From: Streptomyces sp. NBC_01314
GTDB taxonomy: Bacteria > Actinomycetota > Actinomycetes > Streptomycetales > Streptomycetaceae
Length of the DNA: 64,000 bases
Assembly (NCBI RefSeq): GCF_041435215.1
Contig: NZ_CP108394.1
Span: 3,162,001-3,226,000, forward strand
Reading direction: 5' to 3'
The notes under the pieces are model-generated. The model saw only the letters and a list, made by a program, of their open reading frames with translations, ran no database searches and was not told the origin of the DNA. Shown here in pieces: positions 44,320-52,935 of this stretch (positions are counted from its first letter, which is position 1; every line of letters begins with the position of its first letter). The position numbers and the translations under genes were made by a program.

Positions 44320-45918
44320 ATGCCTGAGGCGTTCAACACGGCGGACTACCTGGTCGACCGGCACGTGCGGGAGGGCAACGGCGCCCGCACGGCGCTCGTC
44401 ACGCCCACGCGGACGCTGACCTACGAGCAACTGTCGGCGGAGGTCCGCCGGGTGGCCGCCGGGCTGCGGGCCCTCGGCGTACGCCCCGAGGAACGCGTCC
44501 TGTTGTGCATGGTGGACGACATCGAGCTCTTCACCGGCATCCTCGCCGCCTTCCACATCGGCGCCGTGGCCGTCCCCGCGTCGACCATGCTCACCGGTCC
44601 GGAGCTGGGCAAGCTGGTGGCCGACGCGCGCTGCCGGGTGGTGCTGGGCTCCGCCGAGTTCGCGCCGGTCGTACGCGCGGCGCTCCAGCAGGCGCCGGAG
44701 GTCGAGCACACCGTCCTGACCGGAGAAGACAGCACAGCACTGCCCGGCCACGTCCAGGGCCACACCTGGCAGCAACTGCTGGACAACGGCACCGGTACGG
44801 ACGACGGGCCGTATCCGACCTGGCCGGACTCGCCCGCCCTGTGGCTGTACACGTCGGGCACCACCGGCATGCCCAAGGCAGCCATGCACCGCCACGTCGA
44901 CATCAAGTTCGTATCGGAGAACTACGGGCACGGGGTGCTGGGCATCGGACCGGAGGACCGCTGCCTGTCGGTCGCGAAACTCTTCTTCGCCTACGGCATC
45001 GGCAACTCGCTGTTCTTCCCGCTGGCGGCTGGCGCCACGGCGCTGCTGGAACCTTCCAGGCCGTCTCCCGCGCTGTTCGCGAAGCGGGCGGCCGGCGACC
45101 GGGCCACGGTCCTGTTCGGCACTCCCAGCTTCTTCGGGCCGCTGCTCGCGAGCGCCGACATCCCGGAAGGCGCCTTCGCGACGGTGCGGATGGGCGTCTC
45201 GGCCGGAGAAGCGCTGCCCGCGCGGATGTACGAGGGGATGCTGGAACGGTTCGGTGTGGAGGTGCTCGACGGCATCGGGTCCACCGAGATGCTGCACATC
45301 TTCATCTCCAACCGGCCGGGCCGGGTCCACCCGGGCTCCTCCGGCGAACCCGTTCCCGGGTACAAGGTGGAGCTGCGCGACGTCGACGGCAGCGTGGTGG
45401 CGGGCGACGGCACACCGGGCGAGCTCCACGTCCGCGGGGAGTCCGCGGCCACCGGCTACTGGTGCCGGGCCGAGACCACGCGTCAGGTCTTCCTCGGCGA
45501 CTGGGTGCGCACCGGAGACACCTACATCCGCAACGCCGACGGCACCTACACGTGCATGGGCCGCACCAACGACCTGCTCAAGGCGGGCGGCATCTGGGTC
45601 GCGCCCGCCGAGGTCGAGGAGCGCCTCCTCGCCCATCCGGACGTGGCCGAGGTCGCCGTGGTCGGCGTACCGGACGCGGACGGCCTGGACAAACCGGTCG
45701 CCTGCGTGGTGCCCAGGCCCGGGCATGAGGTCGATCCGGACGCCCTCGTCGCCTGGTGCCGGGAGGGCCTGGCCGCCTTCAAACGCCCGCGTGGGGTGAT
45801 CGCTCTGCCCGAGCTTCCCCGTACGCCCACCGGCAAAATCCGCCGCAACGTGCTGCGCGCCATGGTCCGCGACGGTTCCTGGGCGGAGGCGCCCTCGTCG
45901 CCGCCGACATCAAGCTGA
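44320..45918 (+). CDS. Benzoate-CoA ligase
   Basis: A 532-aa AMP-forming acyl-CoA synthetase. Motifs: LYTSGTTGMPKAAMHRH (ATP/phosphate loop), DGIGSTEMLHIF, GDWVRTGDTYIRN, RTNDLLKAGGIWVAP and the C-terminal catalytic Lys in RTPTGKIRR. The sequence pattern around AKLFFAYGIGNSLFFPL is that of the benzoate-CoA ligase subgroup. It would make benzoyl-CoA, the substrate of BoxB, from benzoate supplied from outside or by the GMC/aldehyde dehydrogenase pair. An aryl acid other than benzoate cannot be excluded. Confidence 0.9.
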   Translation: MPEAFNTADYLVDRHVREGNGARTALVTPTRTLTYEQLSAEVRRVAAGLRALGVRPEERVLLCMVDDIELFTGILAAFHIGAVAVPASTMLTGPELGKLVADARCRVVLGSAEFAPVVRAALQQAPEVEHTVLTGEDSTALPGHVQGHTWQQLLDNGTGTDDGPYPTWPDSPALWLYTSGTTGMPKAAMHRHVDIKFVSENYGHGVLGIGPEDRCLSVAKLFFAYGIGNSLFFPLAAGATALLEPSRPSPALFAKRAAGDRATVLFGTPSFFGPLLASADIPEGAFATVRMGVSAGEALPARMYEGMLERFGVEVLDGIGSTEMLHIFISNRPGRVHPGSSGEPVPGYKVELRDVDGSVVAGDGTPGELHVRGESAATGYWCRAETTRQVFLGDWVRTGDTYIRNADGTYTCMGRTNDLLKAGGIWVAPAEVEERLLAHPDVAEVAVVGVPDADGLDKPVACVVPRPGHEVDPDALVAWCREGLAAFKRPRGVIALPELPRTPTGKIRRNVLRAMVRDGSWAEAPSSPPTSS

Positions 45919-45975
45919 CGTTCTCCCTGCCACTCGGCAAGTCACTTGCTTCCCCCTGCATCAAGGAGGACGTGC

Positions 45976-47007
45976 ATGTCCCCGTGCCCAGCGGATCACA
46001 GCACGGATCTGCTCATCGTGGGAGCCGGCCCCACGGGCCTGTTCGCCGCCTACTACGCCGGTTTCCGCGGTCTGTCCGTGACCGTGTTGGACTCGCTGCC
46101 CGAGCCCGGTGGCCAGATCAACGCCATGTACCCCGAGAAGCAGATCTTCGACATCGCCGGATTCCCGGCGGTGCGGGGACGTGAGCTCGTGGACCGGCTC
46201 CTGGAGCAGGCCGCACCGTACGACCCGTGCCATCTGCTCGGCCACCGGGCCGAGACGATGGAGCGGATCCCCGGGGCCGGTGGCGGGCCGGACACCTTCA
46301 CCGTGACCACACATCAAGGGGCGCGGGTGCGGGCCCGGGCCGTGCTCATCACCGGCGGCATCGGCACCTTCACGCCCCGCCCTCTGCCGGCCGCCGCCGC
46401 GTACGAGGGAGCCGGTCTGGCGTACTTCGTGCGCAGGCCGGACGACTACGCGGGCCGGGACGTGGTGATCGTCGGGGGTGGTGACAGCGCCTTCGACTGG
46501 GCACTCACCCTGCACCCACTGGCCGCCTCGGTGTCCCTGGTCCACCGCCGCGACACCTTCCGCGCGCACCCGGCCACCGTGGCCGCCGTACGGGCCGCGG
46601 GCGTGGAGATCCTCACCGAAGCCGAGCTGTCGAAGGTCATCGGCGACGGCGGGGACATCGAGGCCGTGGAGATCACCCGGCGCGACGGGCAGACGCACCG
46701 CCTGCCCTGCCGGAGGATCATCGCCGCCCTCGGCTTCACCGCCAACCTCGGCCCGCTGCTCGGCTGGGACATCGACATCGCCCACCGGCGGCACATCCCG
46801 GTCGATTCGGCCATGCGGACCTCTCTCCCGGGGGTCTACGCGGCCGGGGACATCAACGACTACCCCGGCAAGGTGCGGCTGATCGCGGTCGGCTTCGGGG
46901 AGGCGGCGACCGCCGTCAACAACGCCGCGCACCACATCGACCCCGAGCAGCCGGTGTTCCCCGGCCACTCCACCGACGTATCCACGGCGGCCCCCGCCGT
47001 CGCGTAG
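45976..47007 (+). CDS. Ferredoxin-NADP reductase, thioredoxin-reductase type
   Basis: A 343-aa flavoprotein: FAD loop LLIVGAGPTGLFAAYYAGF, a second dinucleotide loop DVVIVGGGDSAFDWAL, and the C-terminal GVYAAGDINDYPGKVRLIAVG. There is no CxxC redox pair, so it is an FNR of the bacterial TrxR-like class rather than a thioredoxin reductase. With the ferredoxin immediately downstream it should pass NAD(P)H electrons to BoxB, the job done by fused BoxA in proteobacteria. AAGGAGG precedes the ATG at 45976. Confidence 0.9.
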   Translation: MSPCPADHSTDLLIVGAGPTGLFAAYYAGFRGLSVTVLDSLPEPGGQINAMYPEKQIFDIAGFPAVRGRELVDRLLEQAAPYDPCHLLGHRAETMERIPGAGGGPDTFTVTTHQGARVRARAVLITGGIGTFTPRPLPAAAAYEGAGLAYFVRRPDDYAGRDVVIVGGGDSAFDWALTLHPLAASVSLVHRRDTFRAHPATVAAVRAAGVEILTEAELSKVIGDGGDIEAVEITRRDGQTHRLPCRRIIAALGFTANLGPLLGWDIDIAHRRHIPVDSAMRTSLPGVYAAGDINDYPGKVRLIAVGFGEAATAVNNAAHHIDPEQPVFPGHSTDVSTAAPAVA

Positions 47008-47031
47008 CACCGAAGAGGACCGAGAGAGCCC

Positions 47032-47373
47032 ATGCCCTACGTGATAGCCGAGGCGTGCATCGACGTCATGGACCGCTCCTGTATGGAGGAGTGCCCCGTC
47101 GACTGCATCTACGAAGGCGACCGCAAGCTCTACATCAACCCGATGGAATGCATCGACTGTGGCAACTGTGAGCCGGTCTGCCCGGTCGAGGCGATCTCCC
47201 AGGACCGCAGGGTGGCGCCGGAGCTGAAGGACTTCGTCGCGGACAACAAGCGGTTCTTCACCGAGTCCCTGCCGGGCCGCGACGAGCCGATCGGCCTGCC
47301 GGGCGGCGCCGCCGGCCACGGCCCGGTCGGCGCGGACACCGAACTCGTCGCCGGGTACGACCCGCGAGGCTGA
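47032..47373 (+). CDS. Seven-iron ferredoxin
   Basis: A 113-aa ferredoxin with eight or so cysteines in two clusters: CMEECPVDCIYEG and CIDCGNCEPVCPVEAI, the pattern of FdxA-type 3Fe-4S/4Fe-4S proteins. The C-terminal extension (RFFTESLPGRDEPIGLPGG onward) is common in actinobacterial homologues. It lies 24 bases after the reductase gene, giving a two-protein electron chain for the BoxB epoxidase. Confidence 0.9.
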   Translation: MPYVIAEACIDVMDRSCMEECPVDCIYEGDRKLYINPMECIDCGNCEPVCPVEAISQDRRVAPELKDFVADNKRFFTESLPGRDEPIGLPGGAAGHGPVGADTELVAGYDPRG

Positions 47374-47399
47374 CCATCGGCGCATCCCGAGGAGGCGCA

Positions 47400-48257
47400 G
47401 TGATCGACGGCGAGATGGTGGTCGACGCGCACGTCCACGCCCCGAGGCTGTCCACACTCAAGCCGGCCTGGTTCGAGTGGGCGGACACGTTCTCCGGCGA
47501 CCACCCGTGGCGCGACGCCTACGACGAGCGGGGCGACCCCGTTCCCGAGCGGCTGGACGCCCTGCTGGAGTCCGAGGGCGTGGACCGAGCGCTGCTGTTC
47601 TGCGAGTACAGCCCACGCGCCACCGGGATCCAGCCGATCGAGGACCTACTGCCGATCGTGGCGTACAACCCGGTCCGCTTCCGCCTGGTGGCAAACGTCA
47701 ACCCGCACCTGCACCACCCGCTGGTCGCGGAGGCCGAACGCCAGCTGGACCTGGGCGCGGTCGCGCTCAAACTGCACCCCGTGCACGGCGGATTCGACCC
47801 GGCCGACAAGGAGTTCTACCCGCTGTACGCGCTCTGCGCCGAGCGTGGCATCCCGGTCGTCGTCCACTCGGGCACGTCCAGCTTCCCGGGCGGCCGTGCC
47901 CGGTACGGTGATCCGCAGCTCCTGCTCGACGCCGTGGAGGACTTTCCTGACGTGCAGTTCGTCTTCGCCCACGGCGGGCGGGGCTGGTGGTACGACACGG
48001 CGGCGTTCCTCGCCCTGGCCAGGCCCAACGTCTGGCTGGACCTCGCCGGACTGCCTCCGCGGAAACTTCCCGAGTACTACGCCCGGTTCGGCCTGGCGAG
48101 GCTGGCCACCCGGTGGATCTTCGGCACTGACTGGCCGGGGGTGCCCGGCGCCTCCCGCAACATCGCCGCGCTGCGTGCGCTGGGCCTGTCGGCGGACACC
48201 GTGCGTGCCGTGCTGTCCGGCAACGCGGCCAAGGTCTTCCCGGGTCTCGGAGTGTAA
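47400..48257 (+). CDS. Amidohydrolase-superfamily protein
   Basis: A 285-aa TIM-barrel metal hydrolase of the ACMSD-like amidohydrolase_2 group. Metal-site motifs: VDAHVHAPR at the start, ALKLHPVHGG, VVVHSGTSSF, FVFAHGGRG and the Asp in FGTDWPGVPG. Family members decarboxylate or hydrolyse ring-derived acids. The GTG start lies 27 bases after the ferredoxin stop, so it is the last gene of the box operon. It is not a standard part of the box pathway; side-product handling or lactone hydrolysis is a guess. Confidence 0.8.
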   Translation: MIDGEMVVDAHVHAPRLSTLKPAWFEWADTFSGDHPWRDAYDERGDPVPERLDALLESEGVDRALLFCEYSPRATGIQPIEDLLPIVAYNPVRFRLVANVNPHLHHPLVAEAERQLDLGAVALKLHPVHGGFDPADKEFYPLYALCAERGIPVVVHSGTSSFPGGRARYGDPQLLLDAVEDFPDVQFVFAHGGRGWWYDTAAFLALARPNVWLDLAGLPPRKLPEYYARFGLARLATRWIFGTDWPGVPGASRNIAALRALGLSADTVRAVLSGNAAKVFPGLGV

Positions 48258-48306
48258 GGACATGACGATGAGTCAGCAGACAGGTGTCATCGGTGCCGCC
48301 CGCGGA

Positions 48307-48328
48307 GCCCGGCCTTGCGGGGCCGGGC
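48307..48328. terminator. Hairpin terminator
   Basis: An 8-bp GC stem (GCCCGGCC and its complement) with a six-base loop, between the convergent amidohydrolase and paaX genes. Confidence 0.6.
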
Positions 48329-48397
48329 GCCATGACCCGTACCACACCACCCCGGTAAGCCGGGCGGTTCGGTGCGCTGCGGTGCGCCCACGCGATT

Positions 48398-49297
48398 TCA
48401 CCTCTCGCCGTGCCCCTCGGCCAGCTCCTCCCAGCGCCGCAGCGCCACCGGAGTCCACTCGGCGTGCCTGCTGTGGAAGAGGTCGGCGGCCTTGGCGCCG
48501 CTCCAGTTGGCGGGCAGCAGCTTCGACGGAAGCCGTGGATCGAGGAAGGGGAAGCGGCGCCACTCGTGTACCAGCATGGTCTGTGCGTGCAGGACGGCGT
48601 CACCGTCGGTGGGGCGCAGCCCGGTGAACTCGTCGATGAACGCCTCGTAGCGGTCCTCCACCCCGCTGAGGTCCCAGGCGCGGGCCACCATGGCCGCCTC
48701 GCTGCCCACCGCGCCGTACGTGGCGGTGAAGGACATCGCGTCGTCGGCGAGACCGAGTTCCTTCAGCACGCCAAGGGCCTCCGCCTCGCGGTCGGCGTGG
48801 GGCGTGATCCACACACCGGGCTCCGGGGAGCCGAAGCCGGCCCAGGTGAGCCGCGTGCGCACCCGGTGCCGCAGGTCCCGCTTGGCCTCCGGCACCGAGA
48901 CCAGGACCACCAGCCAGGTGCCGTCCCAGGGGCGCTCCCCGCTGCCGAAGTCGTAGATGCGCTGCGCGCCCTCGGTCAGCAGCCGCCGCCCCGGTGGGGT
49001 GAGCGCCCAGCGCACGCGGCGTCCCATCCGCTCGGAGGCCAGCCAGCCCTCTGCCGCGGTCCGGGCGAGCGACTGGCGGGCCGACTTCTCCTCGACACCG
49101 AACATCGCCAGCGCGTCCACCAGGGCGGAGGTCCACACCGAGGTGCCCTTGGGCAGTACGTACTCGCCGAGCATGGTCGTCAGCAGCGACCGCGCGCTGA
49201 CGTCACCGACCTCCCGGCGCCGGCTGACCACCGGCCGTGCGCTCCCCGCTGCGGCCCGGTCGGCACGGCCCGGTCCGCGCGACGCACGATTCACCAT
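48398..49297 (-). CDS. PaaX-family transcriptional repressor
   Basis: A 299-aa GntR-like regulator of the PaaX family. The N-terminal winged helix starts near 35 (VSARSLLTTMLGEYVLPKG, then SARQSLARTAAEGWLASERM). The middle binds an aryl-CoA in known members (WDGTWLVVLVSVPEAKRDLR), and the C-terminal PaaX_C helices end with HEWRRFPFLDPRLPSKLLP. PaaX responds to phenylacetyl-CoA; in a benzoate cluster a benzoyl-CoA-type inducer is plausible. Divergent from the PaaY-like gene. Likely targets are the box operon and its own intergenic region. Confidence 0.85.
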   Translation of the reverse strand: MVNRASRGPGRADRAAAGSARPVVSRRREVGDVSARSLLTTMLGEYVLPKGTSVWTSALVDALAMFGVEEKSARQSLARTAAEGWLASERMGRRVRWALTPPGRRLLTEGAQRIYDFGSGERPWDGTWLVVLVSVPEAKRDLRHRVRTRLTWAGFGSPEPGVWITPHADREAEALGVLKELGLADDAMSFTATYGAVGSEAAMVARAWDLSGVEDRYEAFIDEFTGLRPTDGDAVLHAQTMLVHEWRRFPFLDPRLPSKLLPANWSGAKAADLFHSRHAEWTPVALRRWEELAEGHGER

Positions 49298-49520
49298 GGT
49301 TCTTCACTTCCCTTGCTGCCGGCCGATCCGATGTATCGCGCCGTCGCGTGACACGACGTCATCAGCGTATCCAGGGCGCTCCGGCATTACGTCCCGGAGC
49401 CACGCCTCTCCTCAGGGGGCGCCCACCCCTTGTTACACAATATCTTGTCGTTACGGAAAATATCAGTAGAGTGTTGCCGCGTCGGCGAGTCGGCCGACCA
49501 GGACGAGCGAGGTGGCAGCC

Positions 49521-50045
49521 ATGCCGGTCTACGCCCTCGGGCCCGACGAGCCGGACATCGATCCCAGCGCCTTCGTCCACCCGGATGCCGTCGTGATCGG
49601 GTGCGTGTCGATCGGCGCGGAGGCCAGTGTCTGGCCCGGAGCGGTCCTGCGCGGAGACCTCGGCGGTCGTATCGAGGTCGGCGCCCGTACCAGTATCCAG
49701 GACGGAACCGTGCTGCACACGACCGAGCAGTGGCCGACCGTGATCGGACCCGAGTGCGTGGTCGGCCACAACGCCCACCTGGAGGGCTGCACCGTGGAGC
49801 GCCGCTGCGTGATCGGGTCCGGTTCCATCGTCCTGAACCGGGCCACCGTGCGCGAGGGTGCGGTGGTCGGTGCCGCCGCACTGGTCCCCGAGGACTTCGA
49901 GGTCCCGCCCAAGACCATGGCGCTCGGCGTCCCGGTACGACTGCGCGGGACACCGGTCGATCCCTCCTGGGTGGAGTACGCCGTACGCACCTACCGGGAC
50001 GCCGGCGCGCGCTATCTGCGTGATCTCCGACGCATCGACCGCTGA
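49521..50045 (+). CDS. Gamma-carbonic-anhydrase-like hexapeptide protein (PaaY-like)
   Basis: A 174-aa left-handed beta-helix protein with hexapeptide repeats from about 15 to 130 (VIGCVSIGAEASVWPGAVLRGDL, VIGPECVVGHNAHLEGCTV), including the metal-ligand His in VVGHNAHLEG. The family contains gamma-carbonic anhydrases and PaaY, a thioesterase that removes dead-end CoA esters in aromatic pathways; the latter fits the context. GAGG precedes the ATG at 49521. It is followed 40 bases later by the broken aldehyde dehydrogenase. Confidence 0.8.
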   Translation: MPVYALGPDEPDIDPSAFVHPDAVVIGCVSIGAEASVWPGAVLRGDLGGRIEVGARTSIQDGTVLHTTEQWPTVIGPECVVGHNAHLEGCTVERRCVIGSGSIVLNRATVREGAVVGAAALVPEDFEVPPKTMALGVPVRLRGTPVDPSWVEYAVRTYRDAGARYLRDLRRIDR

Positions 50046-50084
50046 GAGCCGTCGACCGCTGAGAGCACGAAAGGTGGGCCCGCC

Positions 50085-50738
50085 GTGGCCGCGAATCTGC
50101 ACAGCTACCTCGCCGGTGACTGGTATGAAGCACCCGACAAGGGGCGTCCACTGCTGGACGCGACTACCGGCGCCGAGGTGGCCCGGCCCTCGGAGCGAGC
50201 CGTCGACGCCGCAGCCGTGCTGGCAAGTACCTGGCCGCGCACACGGACGAGTCCACGCACTGTCCACCCGCACCGGAGCGACCCGCCGCGACTCCGTGGC
50301 TGCGCTGCGACGACCCCGACCGGGCCGAGCCGCACAAGGTCGAGGCGTTCGGCCCTGTCAGCACCCTTCTGCCGTACGACGGGACCGCCGCCCACGCGGT
50401 CGCGCCGGCCGCGCGCGGAGAGGGCAGCCTCGTCGGCTCGGTCGTCACCCACGACCCCGGCTTCGCCCGCGAGGCCGTGCTCGGGGCCGCCTCTGGCACG
50501 GTCGCCTGCTGCTCCTCGACCGCACCGACGCCGGGGAGTGTCCACCGGCCACGGCTCGCCGCTCCCGCACACCGTGCACGGCGGCCCCGGCCGGGCGGGC
50601 GGCGGTGAGGAGCTCGGCGGCATCCGCAGCGTGCTGCACCATATGCAGAGCACCGCCGTCCAGGGGCCGCCCGCCATCCTCTTGACACTCACCGGGCCCC
50701 ACCCGGTCACGACCACTGAGCCACAGGGCGAGGTGTAA
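50085..50738 (+). pseudogene. Broken BoxD/PaaZ-type semialdehyde dehydrogenase
   Basis: The first 40 residues ([20 protein letters not shown], then [12 protein letters not shown]) are the normal N-terminus of BoxD or of the PaaZ aldehyde dehydrogenase domain. The sequence then jumps to the last third of such an enzyme, in another frame: [33 protein letters not shown]; a shift gives [15 protein letters not shown]; another restores the first frame for [20 protein letters not shown] and [20 protein letters not shown]. About 300 residues including the catalytic Cys are gone and at least two frameshifts are present, so it cannot be active. In the box pathway this enzyme would oxidise 3,4-dehydroadipyl-CoA semialdehyde. 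Confidence 0.85.
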
Positions 50739-50995
50739 CACCATGGCCGATCTCGACGAGCGCGCTTCGGGAACGCACGAAGCCGCCGGCCGGCTGCCGA
50801 TGGCGAAGTGGGCGGACGGGGCAGCCGTCTCGTCCAGCGGCTGCTGCGCCTTCAGCGCCCGCTCAGGGGGTGCGGATCAGCGCGGTCGGCAGCGCTCGCC
50901 GCCCTTCCGCGGCGCCCACGTCGACCGGCAGCACCGTCCCGTCGGACCAGTCGGCGGAGGTTGACGGAAGCCACGGCCTGTTCGGCCGGCAACAC

Positions 50996-51646
50996 TCAGG
51001 CAGTGGCGATGGGCAGGACGTCCGGCGAGAGTGCGCCGGCGTGGGCGGAAGCGCTCGTCATGCCGCGGCTGTGGTGACGTCGGCACAGCACCTCGTAGCC
51101 GACCTCAGCGGCAGGGCGGTTCACATCACCGACGACGACCTGCTCACCTTCCACCACCATCTCGCCACCAACCGTGCGGGCATTGTGCGTGGCGCGAGCC
51201 CCGCACCAGCACATCGCCTCCACCTGGAGCGCCTCTATCCGGTCCGCCAGCTCGATCAGCCGCTGCGAGCCCGGGAAGAGCCTGGCCCGAAAGTCGGTCG
51301 TGATGCCGAAGGCGAAAACGTCGAGGCCCAGGTCGTCCACGACCCGCGCCAACTGATCGACCTGCTCAGAGGCCAGGAACTGCGCCTCATCCACAATCAG
51401 ATAGTCCACCCTGTCGCCCTGCGACATACGCCCCACGACATAGGCGTACAGATCCATCCCCGGCGCCGCCTCGACAGCATCCGTCACCAGACCAAGCCGC
51501 GAAGACAGCTTCCCCTCCCCCGCCCGGTCATCGCGCGTAAAGATCACACCCTGTAGACCCCTTGCCGACCGATTGTAGATTCGCTGTAGAGCAAGCGTCG
51601 ACTTCCCGCAGTCCATGGTTCCGGAGAAGAACACCAGCTCGGGCAT
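50996..51646 (-). CDS. tdk: Thymidine kinase
   Basis: A 216-aa type II thymidine kinase that phosphorylates thymidine to dTMP in salvage. P-loop FFSGTMDCGKSTLALQ is at the N-terminus, Walker B DYLIVDEAQFL near 85, the lasso loop after it, and a structural zinc site from MCWCGARATHNAR and VLCRRHHSR. It is complete and lies in the same orientation as the broken copy at 36012-36435. Its 5' half uses many A/T-ending codons (for example AGG, CTA, GGT, TTT) unusual for this genome, as if acquired from elsewhere. It is the only intact copy in the window. Confidence 0.9.
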   Translation of the reverse strand: MPELVFFSGTMDCGKSTLALQRIYNRSARGLQGVIFTRDDRAGEGKLSSRLGLVTDAVEAAPGMDLYAYVVGRMSQGDRVDYLIVDEAQFLASEQVDQLARVVDDLGLDVFAFGITTDFRARLFPGSQRLIELADRIEALQVEAMCWCGARATHNARTVGGEMVVEGEQVVVGDVNRPAAEVGYEVLCRRHHSRGMTSASAHAGALSPDVLPIATA

Positions 51647-51747
51647 GGTGAGTTGAGCACCTTTCGGCGTGGGAGGGCGAGGGGGCGAATAAGGACGGCA
51701 GGACGGGCGGCGAGGCTGGGCAGACGGACGGACGGACGGGCAGGGCT

Positions 51748-52935
51748 TCAGGAGCGTACTTCGAGCAGGGGGACCAGTTGTTCCACGGGGGTCATCGAGC
51801 CGTGGTTGCCGACCATCGCCGACTCCTTGGGCTCCCGCTCGGAGGCGATGATCAGGACGTCGTCGTGCGCGGCCGCGACCACGTCACCGATACGGGCGTA
51901 CACGCGCTCGTCGATGTGCGGGCCGAACCAGCCCGCCGCGATCGCCTCGTCGCGCGAGGCGATCCAGAACTGTTCGCCCAGCACCTCGCGCCAGCAGGTC
52001 AGCACGTCCGACTGGGCGCCCGGCACGGCGTACACATGGCGGGCGCGGCCCTCACCGCCCAGCAGGGCGACCCCGGCACGCAGCTCCCAGTCCTCGTCGA
52101 AGTCGATGCGGTGCTGCTCGTCGAACGGGATGTCGATCATGCCGTGGTCGGCTGTCACGTACAGGGCCGTGCGCGGCGGCAGTTGCTCCGCCAGGCGCTG
52201 GACCAGCCGGTCGACGTGCATGAGCTGACCGCGCCAGGCGTCCGAGTCGACACCGAAGCGGTGGCCCGCGCCGTCCAGCTCGGAGTAGTAGGTGTAGATC
52301 AACGCGCGGTCCCCGGCGGCCAGTTGCGCGGCGGCCACATCCATACGGTCCTCGCCGGAGAGGCGCCCGTGGAAGGTGCCGCCGCTCAGCGCGATCTGGG
52401 TGAGCGGGGTGTTCTGGAAGGCCGGGGAGGTGACCTGGGCGGTGTGCACACCCGCCTTGTCGGCGAGCTGGAAGATCGTGGGGTACGGCTGCCACCCGCG
52501 CGGTGATGTCCACGGCTGCCAGCGGAGCTGGTTCATCAGCTCGCCGGTCTCCGGGTTGCGGACCGTGTAGCCGGGCAGTCCGTGAGCGCCCGGGGGCAGG
52601 CCGGTGCCCACGGAGGCGAGGGAGGTCGCGGTGGTCGCCGGGTAGCCCGCGGTGAGGGGGCGGCCGGTGCCGCCGCGCGAGGACGCCAGCAGCGCGGTCA
52701 TGTAGGGCGCCTCGTCCGGGTGCGCCCTCAGCTGCTCCCAGCCCAGGCCGTCGACCAGGAACACGCAGGCCCGGTCGGCCGCGGTCAGTTCCGGTATGGA
52801 AGCGGTCGTCCCGGGGATACCCATGCCCGCCGCGAGGGTGGGCAGGAGGTCGGCGAGCGAGCCGACGCCGTACTCGGGGACGGGGGCGGTGCCGACGGCG
52901 AGGGGTTCCGGGTCGTCCCAGGTGGGCAGTGCCAT
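51748..52935 (-). CDS. Alkaline-phosphatase-fold nucleotide pyrophosphatase/phosphodiesterase
   Basis: A 395-aa member of the alkaline phosphatase superfamily. Metal-site residues are recognisable: the first Asp in ACVFLVDGLGWEQL, the Thr nucleophile in AGYPATTATSLASVG, Asp in YYSELDGAGHRFG, ADHGM and GNHGSM near the C-terminus. No signal peptide is seen, so it is probably cytosolic. Substrate unknown. It overlaps the DUF5998 gene by one base (TGATG) and forms an operon with it, upstream of the thymidine kinase. A GACGGACGGACGG tetranucleotide run lies between it and the kinase gene. Confidence 0.85.
   Translation of the reverse strand: MALPTWDDPEPLAVGTAPVPEYGVGSLADLLPTLAAGMGIPGTTASIPELTAADRACVFLVDGLGWEQLRAHPDEAPYMTALLASSRGGTGRPLTAGYPATTATSLASVGTGLPPGAHGLPGYTVRNPETGELMNQLRWQPWTSPRGWQPYPTIFQLADKAGVHTAQVTSPAFQNTPLTQIALSGGTFHGRLSGEDRMDVAAAQLAAGDRALIYTYYSELDGAGHRFGVDSDAWRGQLMHVDRLVQRLAEQLPPRTALYVTADHGMIDIPFDEQHRIDFDEDWELRAGVALLGGEGRARHVYAVPGAQSDVLTCWREVLGEQFWIASRDEAIAAGWFGPHIDERVYARIGDVVAAAHDDVLIIASEREPKESAMVGNHGSMTPVEQLVPLLEVRS

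Noticed and set aside
48262..48627. Short ORF after the amidohydrolase beginning MTMSQQTGVIGAA
   Set aside because: It starts plausibly but runs through a terminator hairpin and becomes antisense to paaX with shadow composition; at most a remnant.
51700..51745. GACGGACGGACGG tetranucleotide run as a phase-variable tract
   Set aside because: Only three to four units, outside any coding region, and common in high-GC intergenic DNA.
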